Source of the DNA: Undibacterium hunanense
Lineage (GTDB): Bacteria; Pseudomonadota; Gammaproteobacteria; Burkholderiales; Burkholderiaceae_D
NCBI RefSeq assembly: GCF_014284335.1
Contig: NZ_JACOGF010000006.1
Coordinates: forward strand, 62,001 to 126,000
Reading direction: 5' to 3'
DNA: 64,000 bases
Part shown: positions 19,526 to 30,571 of the stretch, one piece after another
Position numbering within the stretch: the stretch's first letter is position 1
Layout: each line of letters opens with the position of its first letter
Notes under the pieces: generated by a model
Databases searched by the model: none
Told to the model about the DNA's origin: nothing
What the model saw: only the letters and a program-made list of their open reading frames with translations
Position numbers and translations under genes: made by a program

Positions 19526-20044
19526 AGCAGCGGAGATAGTTTTGTAAAAGCTAGATTGTAATGCAGAACAGCAAAGAGGGTTGTACAGACAACTATGACA
19601 AAAATACAATGATTCGCGATAAATTCGGAATAACCGAATAATTCCACGCAAAATACAGCAAAGTTACCCATCTCAAAATTTTATTCAAAAATGAACGATG
19701 AAAAATAAATTTTTTAATGAACAGTAAGTCAGTTATTTACAAATACTTACCCTTTCACCAACTTCTTTACTGTCTGTATTGTCTGATTTATGTGTCTAGC
19801 ATACACAAAAACTGCTGACGCATGACAAGACATCGGCAATGTATGTGCCGATAACAACACAAATAAGGACGTACATAGTTAAGGATGCACATTACAGCGC
19901 AAATGAAATGGGGCAAGCCAAGTGCCTGCCCCATCGCTTACTTCTGTTGTTGCCAGTGCCCCGCGTGCCGCTTATGTCATTATTTCAGTAAGCGGCAGTG
20001 CAAGTACATAACGGCACACACTGCGTGTACACAGTACGGCGCGA
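19526..20044. promoter_or_regulatory. Intergenic region upstream of mlaF and downstream of gltD, with a dyad at 19623-19639
   Basis: No convincing gene. The part nearest mlaF is AT-rich and should hold the promoter of the mla-mur-his-tat cluster. The dyad attcgg-aataa-ccgaat (19623-19639) lies about 100 bases upstream of the mlaF start and is an operator candidate. Nearer gltD, gccgctta...taagcggc (about 19967-19996) is an 8-bp stem with a 14-base loop and could be the gltD terminator, though it lacks a T-run. Confidence 0.45.
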
Positions 20045-21508
20045 TTAACGCGGCAGTACCGATTCCCCCATCAGGAAGGCATCGACTTCACGTGCACACT
20101 GACGGCCTTCGCGTATCGCCCACACCACCAGCGACTGGCCACGACGCATATCACCTGCGGCGTACACTTTATCGACATTGGTTTTATAACAGCCAGCACC
20201 ATCCGTGCTCGCTTTGGCATTGCCACGCGCATCCTTGTCGACACCGAAAGCATCCAGCACTTGCTGAACTGGCGAGACAAAACCCATGGCCAGCAAGACC
20301 AGATCGGCCTTCATTTCAAATTCGGAATCCGGTACTTCTTGCATCTTGCCGTCTTTCCATTCCACGCGGCAGGCGATCAGCTTGTCAACCTTGCCGCCCT
20401 TGCCTTCCAGACGCTTGGTCGCAACTGCCCAGTCACGCTCGCAACCTTCTTCATGCGAAGAAGAGGTGCGCAATTTGGTTGGCCAGTAAGGCCAGACCAT
20501 GGGTTTGTTTTCCTGTTCTGGCGGCTGAGGCATGAGCTCAAACTGAGCAACCGATTTGGCGCCATGACGGTTCGAGGTACCAACGCAATCCGAACCGGTA
20601 TCACCGCCACCGATCACGACTACATGCTTGCCACTGGCCATGATCTGGTCTTTGACCTTGTCGCCGGCATTCACCTTGTTTTGCAACGGCAGGAAATCCA
20701 TGGCGAAATGCACGCCTTTCAATTCGCGGCCAGGCACTGGCAGGTCACGTGGTGTTTCTGCGCCACCGGCAATGATGACTGCATCAAATTCTTTTTGCAG
20801 TTGTTCAGGAGAGACGGTTTCCTTGGCCCAGTTGGTGACTGTTGCCGGAAAATCCTTGCCGACGAATACGCTGGTACGGAAAGTCACGCCTTCAGCCACC
20901 ATCTGGTCGACACGGCGGTCGATGTGCGATTTTTCCATCTTGAAGTCAGGAATGCCATAACGCAGCAAACCACCAACGCGGTCATTCTTTTCAAACACGG
21001 TTACATCATGGCCAACACGTGCCAGTTGCTGGGCAGCGGCCATGCCTGCAGGACCGGAGCCGACCACGGCGACTTTCTTGCCGGTTTTGATGGAAGGCAC
21101 TTGTGGCACAACCCAGCCATTTTCCCAGCCTTTGTCGATGATGAAATGTTCTATCGACTTGATGCCTACTGCGTCACTGTTGATACCCAGGGTACAGGCA
21201 GATTCGCAAGGTGCGGGGCAGATACGGCCGGTAAATTCCGGGAAGTTATTGGTGGAATGCAGTGTATCCAGCGCCAGTTTGTAATTGCCGTTGAAGACCA
21301 GATCATTCCAGTCAGGAATGATGTTATTGACTGGGCAGCCGTTGTTACAGAAGGGAATACCGCAATCCATACAGCGTGCGGCCTGCACCTTGGCCTGGCC
21401 ATCATCAAGATGCACCAGAAATTCTTTGTAATGCTTTTTGCGTGACTGTGGTGCTTCGCTTGCTTCCTGCAAGCGCTGGTATTCCATGAAGCCGGTGATT
21501 TTACCCAT
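20045..21508 (-). CDS. gltD: Glutamate synthase, small subunit
   Basis: A 487-residue flavoprotein passing electrons from NADPH to GltB. The N-terminus holds cysteine sets for 4Fe-4S centres ([14 protein letters not shown] at about 41-54 and [12 protein letters not shown] near 97-108). FAD and NADPH dinucleotide folds follow at [13 protein letters not shown] and [19 protein letters not shown] site precedes the ATG. It lies 115 bases downstream of gltB on the same strand, with a stem-loop and short repeats in the gap. Confidence 0.98.
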   Translation of the reverse strand: MGKITGFMEYQRLQEASEAPQSRKKHYKEFLVHLDDGQAKVQAARCMDCGIPFCNNGCPVNNIIPDWNDLVFNGNYKLALDTLHSTNNFPEFTGRICPAPCESACTLGINSDAVGIKSIEHFIIDKGWENGWVVPQVPSIKTGKKVAVVGSGPAGMAAAQQLARVGHDVTVFEKNDRVGGLLRYGIPDFKMEKSHIDRRVDQMVAEGVTFRTSVFVGKDFPATVTNWAKETVSPEQLQKEFDAVIIAGGAETPRDLPVPGRELKGVHFAMDFLPLQNKVNAGDKVKDQIMASGKHVVVIGGGDTGSDCVGTSNRHGAKSVAQFELMPQPPEQENKPMVWPYWPTKLRTSSSHEEGCERDWAVATKRLEGKGGKVDKLIACRVEWKDGKMQEVPDSEFEMKADLVLLAMGFVSPVQQVLDAFGVDKDARGNAKASTDGAGCYKTNVDKVYAAGDMRRGQSLVVWAIREGRQCAREVDAFLMGESVLPR

Positions 21509-21592
21509 TTTCTAACCTCAATATCGTTGCGGGCCTTTGCCCTGTCTTAATCTGAACAAGCTGAATAGTCTGAACAACACAAGCAGACACTA

Positions 21593-21609
21593 CCGCAGCC
21601 AGGCTGCGG
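21593..21609 (-). other. GC-rich stem-loop in the gltB-gltD gap
   Basis: ccgcagcc-a-ggctgcgg is a perfect inverted repeat starting 14 bases after the gltB stop. With no T-run it is more likely an mRNA stability or processing element that sets the gltB:gltD ratio than a terminator. Next to it, tctgaacaag/ctgaatag/tctgaacaac (21551-21578) form a short imperfect direct repeat. Confidence 0.5.
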
Positions 21610-21623
21610 CGTGACCATCCGGT

Positions 21624-24600
21624 TTATGCTGTGACTTTTTCCTTTTTTCCTGCGGCTTGTTTGGCCGCATACATTTCACCCAGTGCGCGCTTGTATTCGG
21701 TAGGGAATACCTTGACGAACTTGGCGCGGCTACGGGCCCAGTCATCCAGCAGGTTGCGGGAACGGGTACTGCCTGTATGTTTGAAATGACGCTCGATCAG
21801 ATTACGCAGAATGGCTTCATCTGTTTCTCTTTCACCGCCACTGAGGCGGCTATGCCAGATGGATTTGTCCAGCGTGGCTACCTGTACATCACCTGCCAGC
21901 ACTGGCTCCAGTGTCACCATGGACATATTGCATTTGGCTTCAAATTCGCCTTCCGGGTCATACACGTAAGCGATACCACCCGACATACCGGCAGCGAAGT
22001 TGCGGCCTGTGTTACCCAGCACGATGACGGTACCGCCAGTCATGTATTCGCAACCATGGTCACCGGTTCCTTCGACCACTGCCAGCGCACCGGAATTACG
22101 TACCGCAAAACGTTCACCGGCAACACCGTTGATAAAGGCTTCGCCAGAAATCGCACCGTACAGCACGGTATTGCCGCAGATGATGTTGTCAACCGCCCAG
22201 CCACGGAATTCGGTATTCGGGCGAATGATGATGCGGCCACCGGACAAACCTTTACCCACATAGTCATTGCCCTCACCGACCAGATCAAGGGTCACGCCAT
22301 GCGCCAGGAAGGCACCGGCAGACTGACCAGCCGTACCCTGTAACTGGATATGGATGGTGTCATCCGGCAAACCGGCATGGCCGTATTTTTTGGCCACTTC
22401 ACCGGACAGCATGGTGCCGACAGTACGGTTCAAGTTTTTGATAGGTGAGATAAAGGATACTTTTTCACCGGTTTCCAGCGCGATTTTCGCCTGGGAAATC
22501 AGTTTGTTATCCAGTGCTTTTTCCAGACCATGGTCCTGACAGTCCACATTGCGGATAGCAGCGCCTTCGGCCACTTCTGGCTGATGGAAGATGCGGCTGA
22601 AATCCAGGCCCTTGGCTTTCCAGTGACCAACCGCTTTGGATTTATCGAGCAAATCAACGCGACCAATCAGATCGTCATACGTACGGATACCCAGTTGCGC
22701 CATGATCTGACGCAGTTCTTCAGCAACGAAGAAGAAGTAGTTCACGACATATTCAGGTTTGCCAGAGAACTTGGCACGCAAGACCGGGTCTTGTGTCGCC
22801 ACGCCGACCGGGCAAGTATTCAGATGGCATTTGCGCATCATGATGCAGCCTTCAACCACCAGCGGTGCTGTCGCAAAACCGATTTCGTCTGCACCCAGCA
22901 TGGCAGCGATCGCCACGTCACGACCGGTTTTCATCTGGCCATCAGCCTGTACCCGCACACGGCCACGCAAGCCATTCAATACCAGCGTTTGCTGGGTTTC
23001 GGACAAACCCAGTTCCCACGGTGTGCCAGCATGTTTAATGGAAGACAAAGGTGATGCGCCGGTACCGCCATCATGACCGGCGATCACCACGTGATCTGCC
23101 TTGGCTTTGGAAACACCGGCAGCAATCGTGCCTACCCCCACTTCAGACACCAGCTTGACCGAGATCGATGCTTTTGGGTTGACGTTTTTCAAATCATGAA
23201 TCAACTGCGCCAGATCTTCAATCGAATAAATATCATGATGCGGCGGTGGAGAAATCAAGCCCACGCCAGGTACCGAGAAACGCAGTTTGGCAATGTATTC
23301 AGACACTTTGTGGCCTGGCAACTGACCACCTTCACCAGGCTTCGCACCCTGTGCCATCTTGATCTGTATCTGGTCTGCGGAACTCAGATATTCTGCCGTC
23401 ACACCAAAGCGGCCAGATGCCACCTGCTTGATTTTGGAACGTAGCGAATCACCATCCTGCAAAGGGATATCGACTTCAATCTGGTCTTTGCCAACAACAG
23501 ATGCCATGGTCTGGCCCTGCTTGATAGGGATGCCTTTCAATTCTTGCTGATAACGCGCCGGATCTTCACCGCCTTCACCGGTATTCGATTTGCCGCCTAT
23601 GCGGTTCATCGCCACAGCCAGCGTGGCATGTGCTTCAGTACTGATAGAACCCAGAGACATCGCACCAGTCGCAAAGCGTTTGACGATTTCCTTGGCAGGT
23701 TCAACCTGGTCCAGAGGAATGGCCTTGGCTGGGTCGATCCTGAATTCAAACAGGCCGCGCAGAGTCATGTGACGTTTGCTTTGGTCATTGATGATCTGGG
23801 CGTACTCTTTGTAAGAATTGTAGTTGTTGGAACGGGTGGAATGCTGCAGTTTGGCAATTGCATCCGGCGTCCACATATGGTCTTCACCACGTACACGGTA
23901 AGCATATTCGCCACCGGCATCAAGTGCATTTTCGAGCACAGGGTCGCTGCTGAAAGCCAGTTTATGCAAACGCAGAGCTTCTTCTGCCACTTCAAACACG
24001 CCTATGCCTTCAACGTTGGAGGCAGTACCCTTGAAGTATTTGTCGACCAGTGATTTGTTCAAACCAATGGCTTCAAAAATCTGCGCACCACAGTAAGACA
24101 TGTACGTCGAAATACCCATCTTGGACATGACTTTCATCAAGCCCTTACCCACTGCCTTGGTGTAGTTGTAGACAGCTTTTTCAGCCGACAGGTCACCGGA
24201 CAGGTCTTTCGCCATATCGGCCAGTGTCTGCATCGCCAGGTAAGGATGAACAGCTTCCGCGCCATACCCTGCCAGCAGGGCAAAGTGATGGGTTTCACGG
24301 GCAGAGCCAGTTTCCACCACCAGACCTGTCGTCGTACGCAAGCCTTTGCTGACCAGATGCTGATGCACGGTCGATGTCGCCAGCAGCGCAGGAATCGCGA
24401 CATAGTTGGCATCCATCTTGCGGTCAGTAATGATCATGATGTTATGGCCAGACTTGACCGCATCAACCACTTCAGCACAGATGGAAGCCAGGCGTGCTTC
24501 AATGCCGTCCTTGCCCCATGCCACCGGATAACAGATATCCAGTTCATACGACTGAAACTTGCCGCCAGTATTCGCGCTGATGTTACGCAGTTTGGCGATG

Positions 24601-26312
24601 TCGGCAAAATCCAGGATAGGCTGTGACACTTCCAGACGCATAGGCGGATTGATGTTATTGGTATCCAGCAGATTCGGTTTTGGGCCGATGAAGGATACCA
24701 GCGACATCACCATCGCTTCACGGATAGGATCGATAGGTGGGTTGGTCACCTGGGCAAACAATTGCTTGAAGTAGTTATACAAAGGCTTCAGCTTGTTCGA
24801 CATGACTGCCAGTGAAGAGTCGTTACCCATCGAGCCGATTGCTTCTTCGCCAGCCAGGGCCATAGGTGCCATCAGAAACTTCAGATCTTCCTGGGTGTAG
24901 CCGAATGCCTGTTGGCGATCCAGCAGACTGGCGCTGTATTCAGCCTTGTCTGCACCTGGCTTCAGGTCATTGAGCTTGATACGTACCGATTGTATCCACT
25001 GTTTGTAAGGCTTGGCATTGGCGTAGGTATCCTTGATTTCCTTGTCATCAATGATGCGGCCTGCTTCCAGGTCGATCAGGAACATCTTGCCTGGTTGCAG
25101 ACGCCATTTCTTGATGATCTTGGATTCAGGAATCGGTAAAACACCTGATTCAGATGCCATGACTACCAGGTCATCATCCGTGATGATGTAACGTGCAGGA
25201 CGCAAGCCATTACGGTCCAGCGTACCACCGATCTGGCGACCATCGGTAAATGCCATGGCGGCCGGGCCATCCCATGGTTCCATCATGGCGGCATGGTATT
25301 CATAAAAGGCGCGACGGTTTTCATCCATCATGGTGTGATTTTCCCAGGCTTCCGGGATCATCATCATCATGGCTTGCGCAATCGGATAACCGGCCATGAC
25401 CAGCAGTTCCAGCGCATTATCGAAACTTGCCGTATCAGACTGACCTTCAAAAATCAGCGGATACAGTTTTTGCAAATCATCGCCAAGTACGGCGGATTTC
25501 ATGACGCCTTCGCGGGCGCGCATCCAGTTGAAGTTACCTTTTACCGTATTGATTTCACCATTGTGCGCAATCATGCGATACGGGTGGGCCAGTGGCCATT
25601 CAGGGAAGGTATTGGTAGAGAAACGCTGATGTACCAGCGCCAGCGCAGATACACAGCGCTCATCCTGCAAGTCTTTATAGTAGACACCAACCTGGTCCGC
25701 CAACAGCAAGCCTTTATACACAATGGTGCGCGCTGACATGGATGGCACAAAGTATTCTTTGCCGTGGATGAGCTTCAGCGCTTCAATCGCGTGTACTGCG
25801 GATTTGCGGATGATGTAGAGCTTGCGTTCCAGCGCATCAGTCACCATGATGTCCGGGCCACGGCCTATGAAAATCTGACGTATGACCGGTTCTTTTTCGC
25901 GTACGGTAGGCGACATCGGCATTTCACGGTCCACCGGTACATCACGCCAGCCAAGTACCACCTGGCCTTCGGCGCGCACGGCACGCTCGATTTCCTGTTC
26001 ACAGGCCAGACGGGATGCATGTTCTTTCGGCAGGAAAATCATGCCCACGCCGTATTCACCTGGCGGCGGCAGGCTGATGCCTTGCTTGGCCATCTCTTCA
26101 CGATAGTACTGATCAGGAATCTGGATCAGGATACCGGCACCATCACCCATCAGGGCATCAGCACCAACTGCACCCCTGTGGTCCAGGTTTTTCAATATCA
26201 GCAAACCCTGATCAACGATGGCATGGGTCTTTTTGCCTTTGATATGGGCAACAAAACCGACGCCACAGGCGTCGTGTTCATTGGATGGGTCGTATAAACC
26301 TTGAGCATGCAT
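21624..26312 (-). CDS. gltB: Glutamate synthase, large subunit
   Basis: A 1562-residue enzyme making two glutamates from glutamine and 2-oxoglutarate with GltD, central to ammonia assimilation. The class II amidotransferase nucleophile is Cys16 (DACGVGF), so residues 1-15 are a propeptide removed in the family. Next are the central domain, the FMN-binding synthase barrel ([13 protein letters not shown], then [12 protein letters not shown]) and the 3Fe-4S cysteines in [14 protein letters not shown]. The C-terminal beta-helix (GXXGG-type repeats) ends in a Lys-rich tail. A CGGAGA site precedes the ATG. Full family length, no lesions seen. Confidence 0.98.
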   Translation of the reverse strand: MHAQGLYDPSNEHDACGVGFVAHIKGKKTHAIVDQGLLILKNLDHRGAVGADALMGDGAGILIQIPDQYYREEMAKQGISLPPPGEYGVGMIFLPKEHASRLACEQEIERAVRAEGQVVLGWRDVPVDREMPMSPTVREKEPVIRQIFIGRGPDIMVTDALERKLYIIRKSAVHAIEALKLIHGKEYFVPSMSARTIVYKGLLLADQVGVYYKDLQDERCVSALALVHQRFSTNTFPEWPLAHPYRMIAHNGEINTVKGNFNWMRAREGVMKSAVLGDDLQKLYPLIFEGQSDTASFDNALELLVMAGYPIAQAMMMMIPEAWENHTMMDENRRAFYEYHAAMMEPWDGPAAMAFTDGRQIGGTLDRNGLRPARYIITDDDLVVMASESGVLPIPESKIIKKWRLQPGKMFLIDLEAGRIIDDKEIKDTYANAKPYKQWIQSVRIKLNDLKPGADKAEYSASLLDRQQAFGYTQEDLKFLMAPMALAGEEAIGSMGNDSSLAVMSNKLKPLYNYFKQLFAQVTNPPIDPIREAMVMSLVSFIGPKPNLLDTNNINPPMRLEVSQPILDFADIAKLRNISANTGGKFQSYELDICYPVAWGKDGIEARLASICAEVVDAVKSGHNIMIITDRKMDANYVAIPALLATSTVHQHLVSKGLRTTTGLVVETGSARETHHFALLAGYGAEAVHPYLAMQTLADMAKDLSGDLSAEKAVYNYTKAVGKGLMKVMSKMGISTYMSYCGAQIFEAIGLNKSLVDKYFKGTASNVEGIGVFEVAEEALRLHKLAFSSDPVLENALDAGGEYAYRVRGEDHMWTPDAIAKLQHSTRSNNYNSYKEYAQIINDQSKRHMTLRGLFEFRIDPAKAIPLDQVEPAKEIVKRFATGAMSLGSISTEAHATLAVAMNRIGGKSNTGEGGEDPARYQQELKGIPIKQGQTMASVVGKDQIEVDIPLQDGDSLRSKIKQVASGRFGVTAEYLSSADQIQIKMAQGAKPGEGGQLPGHKVSEYIAKLRFSVPGVGLISPPPHHDIYSIEDLAQLIHDLKNVNPKASISVKLVSEVGVGTIAAGVSKAKADHVVIAGHDGGTGASPLSSIKHAGTPWELGLSETQQTLVLNGLRGRVRVQADGQMKTGRDVAIAAMLGADEIGFATAPLVVEGCIMMRKCHLNTCPVGVATQDPVLRAKFSGKPEYVVNYFFFVAEELRQIMAQLGIRTYDDLIGRVDLLDKSKAVGHWKAKGLDFSRIFHQPEVAEGAAIRNVDCQDHGLEKALDNKLISQAKIALETGEKVSFISPIKNLNRTVGTMLSGEVAKKYGHAGLPDDTIHIQLQGTAGQSAGAFLAHGVTLDLVGEGNDYVGKGLSGGRIIIRPNTEFRGWAVDNIICGNTVLYGAISGEAFINGVAGERFAVRNSGALAVVEGTGDHGCEYMTGGTVIVLGNTGRNFAAGMSGGIAYVYDPEGEFEAKCNMSMVTLEPVLAGDVQVATLDKSIWHSRLSGGERETDEAILRNLIERHFKHTGSTRSRNLLDDWARSRAKFVKVFPTEYKRALGEMYAAKQAAGKKEKVTA

Positions 26313-26346
26313 AGCGATCTCCGGAAAACAAATTTAAATTCAGCAC

Positions 26347-26501
26347 TTACGCAAAACTGCTATCACCTGTTCAAGCCGGGCTTTCACAGCCAGTATCGGG
26401 CGTGTTGATCAGAGAGGCGGATCAACCAAGAGGAACTGCCGGAATCTGTCTACAACAGACTTGCGAGCATGAAAACAGGGTGTTCAAACAGTTTTGCGTA
26501 A
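26347..26501. mobile_element. Possible MITE bounded by 13-bp terminal inverted repeats, upstream of gltB
   Basis: ttacgcaaaactg (26347-26359) and cagttttgcgtaa (26489-26501) are perfect inverted copies at the ends of a 155-bp non-coding stretch. No transposase frame lies inside and no target-site duplication is clear. It is 34 bases upstream of the gltB start, so it would occupy the gltB promoter region. An alternative is a regulatory dyad unrelated to transposition. Confidence 0.5.
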
Positions 26502-26588
26502 ATCCTGAAAAGGACTAAGGAAGAGAATACTGCGGTGCAAAAGATTATTCAACAAATTTATTTAGGGTCAGTGTCAATTTAAATTAAG

Positions 26589-26649
26589 GAAATTTCCTGA
26601 TTTATTTAATTGGGGACATAGTAAATTCAGGCAAATTTGTAGCTATATC
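26589..26649. repeat. REP-like imperfect palindrome beside the tyrosine transposase gene
   Basis: aaatttcctga and tcaggcaaattt pair as inverted arms around an AT-rich centre containing aattggggacata. The core aattggggaca occurs again, same orientation, at about 28346-28356, so the two copies bracket the transposase and the orphan gene. Such palindromes typically flank REP-associated transposases. No other structure is evident between here and the gltB start apart from the 155-bp element. Confidence 0.5.
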
Positions 26650-26717
26650 GACATTTTTCAGCTTGTTTAATTGAATGACTTGCGTGCTGCGGACGTATGC
26701 ATCAGGGGTAATACCGT

Positions 26718-27416
26718 TCAGGAATTAACGGCAATTTTGCGGGGACGGCCACGCTTGATGGGCTCTACCCGTCTTTCGGTCAGTTTGCTCATCTCTATCT
26801 TGAAGCGGGACGAACCCAACATCCAGGCTTTGGACGTTGCCTGGGTAATTTCCATGATTTGCTGGCCTGACAAACCATGCTCCATATTTTCGCGGTAGGC
26901 CGCCTCACGTTGAAACGGCGTATTGCCTAAAGCCCAATAGGTGCTGTGATCGGTAATCAGCGGGTCAATGTGCAGGCCTATATGGTGGCGATAGCTTGAC
27001 CAGGTGTAATCCAGCAAATCCGTCACCAGGCCTGCTCGCTGAGGATTGCTTTCTATATAAATACTGCAGGGTATGAAGTAAACGGCAGATTCGATCACTG
27101 TGGCGCGATAACGCCCTTGCCACAAGGTGCCGGTACGTTGATATTTGCGATTGAAATAGGGGACATAGTGGCGCCCCAGCCATTGCATCATCTTGCCCAG
27201 GCCGGTTTCATCACCGGGCGTCAGCAATAAATGCAGGTGATCAGGTAACAGCGCATAGGCATGAATGGCAACATCAAACAGGCTAGCCGCCTGCTTCAGC
27301 CAATCGAGAAAGGCAGCATAATCTTCCGCATCAATAAAAACCATGGCACCAGCGTTTCCACGCTGGATGACATGATGTTGCTGATGCGGGATAACGAGTC
27401 GGGCTAATCTGGCCAT
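26718..27416 (-). CDS. REP-associated tyrosine transposase (RAYT, Y1_Tnp)
   Basis: A 233-residue single-domain HUH transposase related to IS200/IS605 TnpA. RAYTs act on REP palindromes rather than on classical insertion sequences. Visible marks are HHVIQRGN near the start, the metal-binding HLHLLL in LLPDHLHLLLTPG, the candidate nucleophile tyrosines in RHYVPYFNRKY, and GTLWQGRYRATVI. The ATG at 27416 gives the family N-terminus MARLARLVIP. It ends in a basic tail with RGRPRK. Only one such gene is seen and it looks intact. Confidence 0.88.
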   Translation of the reverse strand: MARLARLVIPHQQHHVIQRGNAGAMVFIDAEDYAAFLDWLKQAASLFDVAIHAYALLPDHLHLLLTPGDETGLGKMMQWLGRHYVPYFNRKYQRTGTLWQGRYRATVIESAVYFIPCSIYIESNPQRAGLVTDLLDYTWSSYRHHIGLHIDPLITDHSTYWALGNTPFQREAAYRENMEHGLSGQQIMEITQATSKAWMLGSSRFKIEMSKLTERRVEPIKRGRPRKIAVNS

Positions 27417-27562
27417 GGCAGGGCAAGCAGGGTGCAATCCAAAAAAAGAGACTGGATTGTGCTTGCCCCAGGCGTACTTGTCAAAATATATTGCCCTGAT
27501 GCAGTATCAGGGCAATTCAACAAGTCAGGCTACAGCGCTATCTGATGCGGATCAGACAGCAA

Positions 27563-27907
27563 TCAGGCTGCGATCAACTGTGGCGCTACAGGGCTCTTCA
27601 GACGGAACACTTTCAGTGCACGCTTCGCGTCTGGTACGGCGACAACTTCTGGTACACCAGTCATCAATTCGGAAATGCGGCTTTTCAGGGCTTTAGCCTG
27701 GGTAGCCAGTTTAAAATGCGCAGCACGCTGCGTCTGTACGATACTCCAGCGCGCTACAGGCGCATGGCCGCTGCCATCAAGCAAGGATTTTTCGCGGAGC
27801 CATTTCTCGAAAGAACGGGTAGTCATGTCGCTTTCAATCCAGATCAAATGATCTGAAGTCATTTTCTTGCTGTTGTCCGATGGGCGAACCAGTATTTCGT
27901 AAATCAT
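27563..27907 (-). CDS. Uncharacterised 114-residue protein
   Basis: I do not recognise this gene. It is a real candidate because the ATG at 27907 is preceded by an AGGAG site at good spacing, and it has its own upstream region separated from other genes by a strong terminator. The protein has no signal peptide or membrane segment. It is rich in basic residues in the middle (RSFEKWLREKSLLDG, LKSRISELM) and looks like a small alpha/beta fold. It lies between a RAYT gene and a TonB receptor gene in an accessory region. No function is proposed. Confidence 0.7.
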   Translation of the reverse strand: MIYEILVRPSDNSKKMTSDHLIWIESDMTTRSFEKWLREKSLLDGSGHAPVARWSIVQTQRAAHFKLATQAKALKSRISELMTGVPEVVAVPDAKRALKVFRLKSPVAPQLIAA

Positions 27908-28055
27908 TTTTCTGACTCCTATAAGTGAAACTTTGCTTAATAGAAGTGGTCAGCAAAGATTCTTTAGTCCAAAAACGATTCGACTTGCAGTTCAGTTGAC
28001 ATGGAAAGTTACAAAACTCAGGATTTTTTTTATATTTTTTATAAAAAAACAATAA

Positions 28056-28088
28056 AAAAGCCTGTTTTCACGTGAAAAACAGGCTTTT
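28056..28088 (-). terminator. Rho-independent terminator
   Basis: aaaagcctgtttt (28056-28068) and aaaacaggctttt (28076-28088) pair perfectly over 13 bp around cacgtga. On the minus strand a long T-rich tract follows, so it best terminates transcripts coming from the TonB receptor gene at 28385. It could also act weakly on the plus strand. Confidence 0.88.
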
Positions 28089-28384
28089 CGGCGTTTTTCT
28101 TTAACAATCTGTAACAAATACAAAGTCAACTTATAAGATGGTTTAAGGCTTTGACAGACTAGAAAGATATCAAAAAAATATGGCATCTGCTCCCTGTCGT
28201 AATTATTTAATCCATTTCAACAGCCAGGTTGACTGGATTTGCTACGACCTCAGGCGATTTAATAATCAACAAAAGTTGTCTGGTTGAAAATTCACTTGCC
28301 CCACAACTACCGGAGAGATACTTGTGCAAAACCTGCCTTCAATAAATTGGGGACAGCATCATTAGCACACTTCGCAGGATATTT
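28089..28384. other. Intergenic stretch downstream of the TonB receptor, no gene seen
   Basis: AT-rich sequence with no convincing open frame. It contains the second copy of the aattggggaca core (about 28346-28356) shared with the REP-like palindrome near 26620. The receptor transcript would cross this stretch to reach the terminator at 28056-28088, leaving a 3' tail of about 300 bases that could hold a small RNA; no specific evidence. Confidence 0.4.
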
Positions 28385-30499
28385 TTAATAAAAAGTCATC
28401 TGTGCGCTGATGCCGAGCAACCAGTTCCGCCCCTGCGCAGCTTCGTAAAAGCGCCGGTTGGTATCGCCAACGATTACTGAGCCAACATAGATCTTATCCG
28501 ACAGATTATTAACACGTAAAAACTCTTTGAAACGCCAGGCGCCGGCATCCTGCCTGGCACCAACGCGAAAATTGGCAATGGCATATGCAGGGGCAGCTGT
28601 CTCTTTATTGCTGTCTTCTACATATAACTTGCTGCTTGCCAGCAATTCCAGCCCTGCATCAAGGCTGTCATCCCGGGCATGCCATGCAAGCTCACCATAC
28701 CAGTTGATCTCCGGCACGCCTGGCAGCCTGTTGCCTGCGGCAATAGCGCCATAGGTTTCATCATAGATTGCTCGCAAGACTGTGCCGGAAAACCTGGCAC
28801 TGATGCCATTGCGCCAGGACCAGTCCAGCGCTACTTCCATACCCTGGTGCAAGGTACTGGCGGCATTCCGGTAACTGGTGCGTCCGCCGACTGCAGTGTC
28901 AACCACCAGTTCATCCGCGCTGCGCACCTGGAAGATGGCTGCATTAAAACGTGCACCACCAGGCAAGATGGTTTTCATACCGGCTTCTATCTGGGTATTG
29001 TGTGCGGCCCGCAAATTGAAATTAAATCCGCTGCCACTGCCTGAATAAAATAATTCATTCAGCGTGGGGCTTTCCATGCCACGCGCCGCACTGGCATACA
29101 GATTCAGTTCTGGATTCCATTTATACAATAGCCCGGCAAATTGCGTGGTTTTCGCATACTTCAGGCTGCCGCTATCGTTGCCATTTGCCAGAAAATAATC
29201 ACGTACCTGGATATTAAGCTGATTGCGTCGCAAGCCGGCACTGAAGCGCCACGGGCCCGTCACCCATTCTGTTTGCAGGTAAGGATCAAGGCTGGTGACG
29301 ATATCCTGTTCATTACGTCGCAAGTTACCTTTCACCCCATACTGGGTAAGAATAAAATTTTCAAATCCTTGACGCCTGTCGCTCGACCTTGCATACTCCA
29401 GACCCAATGTCGTGGTCAGCACGCCACCGGCCAATTCAGCCGTGTGAAGCCAGTTCACTTCCGCGCCATAAAAATGCCGGTCAAAATCAACCACACCACC
29501 AGACTGACTGGCATTTGCCTGAAGCGCTTTGGAAAACGCCTGATACTGGCTGACCTGACGGTCGCCATCATACAAGCTGAGCCGCAAGCGACCAGCATCC
29601 ATCAGTTGTTCATAAGTCAGTCCAAATTGCGCATGATGGATACTTTTACGAGTGTTGTAACGGTCGGCAAATGAGCGCTTTGGGTCCTGAGTGTCTGAAC
29701 TGTCGATTTCCGCCTGACGTGGATTATTCAGAAATGTCTGCCATTGCACGCCCAGCGGGTCCTGGGTATCGTCCTGAATCAATCTGTTTGCCACCAGTGT
29801 CAGCTTGCTTTTGGCCCATGGCACAAACGCTATTTTGGCAAAATTGGTCTCACGTCTGGCGGCGCTATGCTCGCGGTAGCCACTGGTCTGGAAACGCGAG
29901 CTATCCACCACATAGCTGATGCCAGCAGTTTCGCCCTGCGCATTGACGTCGATCTTGCCGACACCTTCACTGCCGCTGACGACACTCACCTCAACGGAAG
30001 GATGCCCCTTGCCGTCTTTGGTCAGCAACTGCATCACACCACCAGAATGATTGCCATAGATGGCGGCAAGTGGCCCACGCAAGACCTCGATGCGGCTGGC
30101 GACATCCAGATTAAAGGTGGCGGCCTGCCCCTGACCATCGGGCATGGTGGCTGGAATGCCATCGCTGATCAGTCGCATGCCACGCACGCCAAAAGCAGAA
30201 CGTGCGCCAAAACCACGGGAAGATATTTGCAAGTCTTGCGCATAATTTTGCCGGTTCGATACCACCAGGCCAGGCACAGACATCAGCGCTTCTGACAGAT
30301 TGACACGCATCTGCGCTTCGCCCAGGCGGGTATCGTCCACAACATCAATCGCTGCCGCCAGATCAAAGCTGCTGCGCTCAATACGACTGCCACTGATAAC
30401 CACGACATCCGCAGGTGTACCAGCATAGGCCGGAGTCAGGCCAATGAGACTATACGGTGCAAGCAGACTCAATCCCAGTACAACCCTCTTTTTACACAT
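28385..30499 (-). CDS. TonB-dependent outer-membrane receptor, PqqU/YncD-like (putative PQQ uptake)
   Basis: A 704-residue ligand-gated beta-barrel with signal peptide (MCKKRVVLGLSLLAPYSLIG...AYA), plug and barrel. From memory of E. coli YncD (renamed PqqU, the pyrroloquinoline quinone receptor), long stretches match: NLSEALMSVPGL, NRQNYAQDLQISSRGFG (82-98), DGIPATMPDGQGQ (113-125), LRGPLAAIYGNHSGGVM, and near the end VGSVIVGDTNRRFYEAAQGRNW. That level of agreement across plug and C-terminus argues for orthology rather than general receptor likeness. A TTG start upstream (30541) would precede the signal peptide oddly. It sits just downstream of a GntR regulator and 3 kb from a PQQ-type dehydrogenase. 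Confidence 0.85.
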   Translation of the reverse strand: MCKKRVVLGLSLLAPYSLIGLTPAYAGTPADVVVISGSRIERSSFDLAAAIDVVDDTRLGEAQMRVNLSEALMSVPGLVVSNRQNYAQDLQISSRGFGARSAFGVRGMRLISDGIPATMPDGQGQAATFNLDVASRIEVLRGPLAAIYGNHSGGVMQLLTKDGKGHPSVEVSVVSGSEGVGKIDVNAQGETAGISYVVDSSRFQTSGYREHSAARRETNFAKIAFVPWAKSKLTLVANRLIQDDTQDPLGVQWQTFLNNPRQAEIDSSDTQDPKRSFADRYNTRKSIHHAQFGLTYEQLMDAGRLRLSLYDGDRQVSQYQAFSKALQANASQSGGVVDFDRHFYGAEVNWLHTAELAGGVLTTTLGLEYARSSDRRQGFENFILTQYGVKGNLRRNEQDIVTSLDPYLQTEWVTGPWRFSAGLRRNQLNIQVRDYFLANGNDSGSLKYAKTTQFAGLLYKWNPELNLYASAARGMESPTLNELFYSGSGSGFNFNLRAAHNTQIEAGMKTILPGGARFNAAIFQVRSADELVVDTAVGGRTSYRNAASTLHQGMEVALDWSWRNGISARFSGTVLRAIYDETYGAIAAGNRLPGVPEINWYGELAWHARDDSLDAGLELLASSKLYVEDSNKETAAPAYAIANFRVGARQDAGAWRFKEFLRVNNLSDKIYVGSVIVGDTNRRFYEAAQGRNWLLGISAQMTFY

Positions 30500-30571
30500 A
30501 TTTTGTCTTTGCTTCAGGTAATCAGGCAAAAAGGTGAACAACCGGAGAATGCCAGGACTCGTATGCAGAGA

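Noticed and set aside
19526..19651. N-terminal extension of MlaF from a TTG
   Set aside because: Cysteine-rich, unlike the family N-terminus; this stretch is more likely the operon's promoter and leader.
20261..21445. 394-codon plus-strand frame opposite gltD
   Set aside because: Antisense shadow of a certain gene with intact cofactor motifs.
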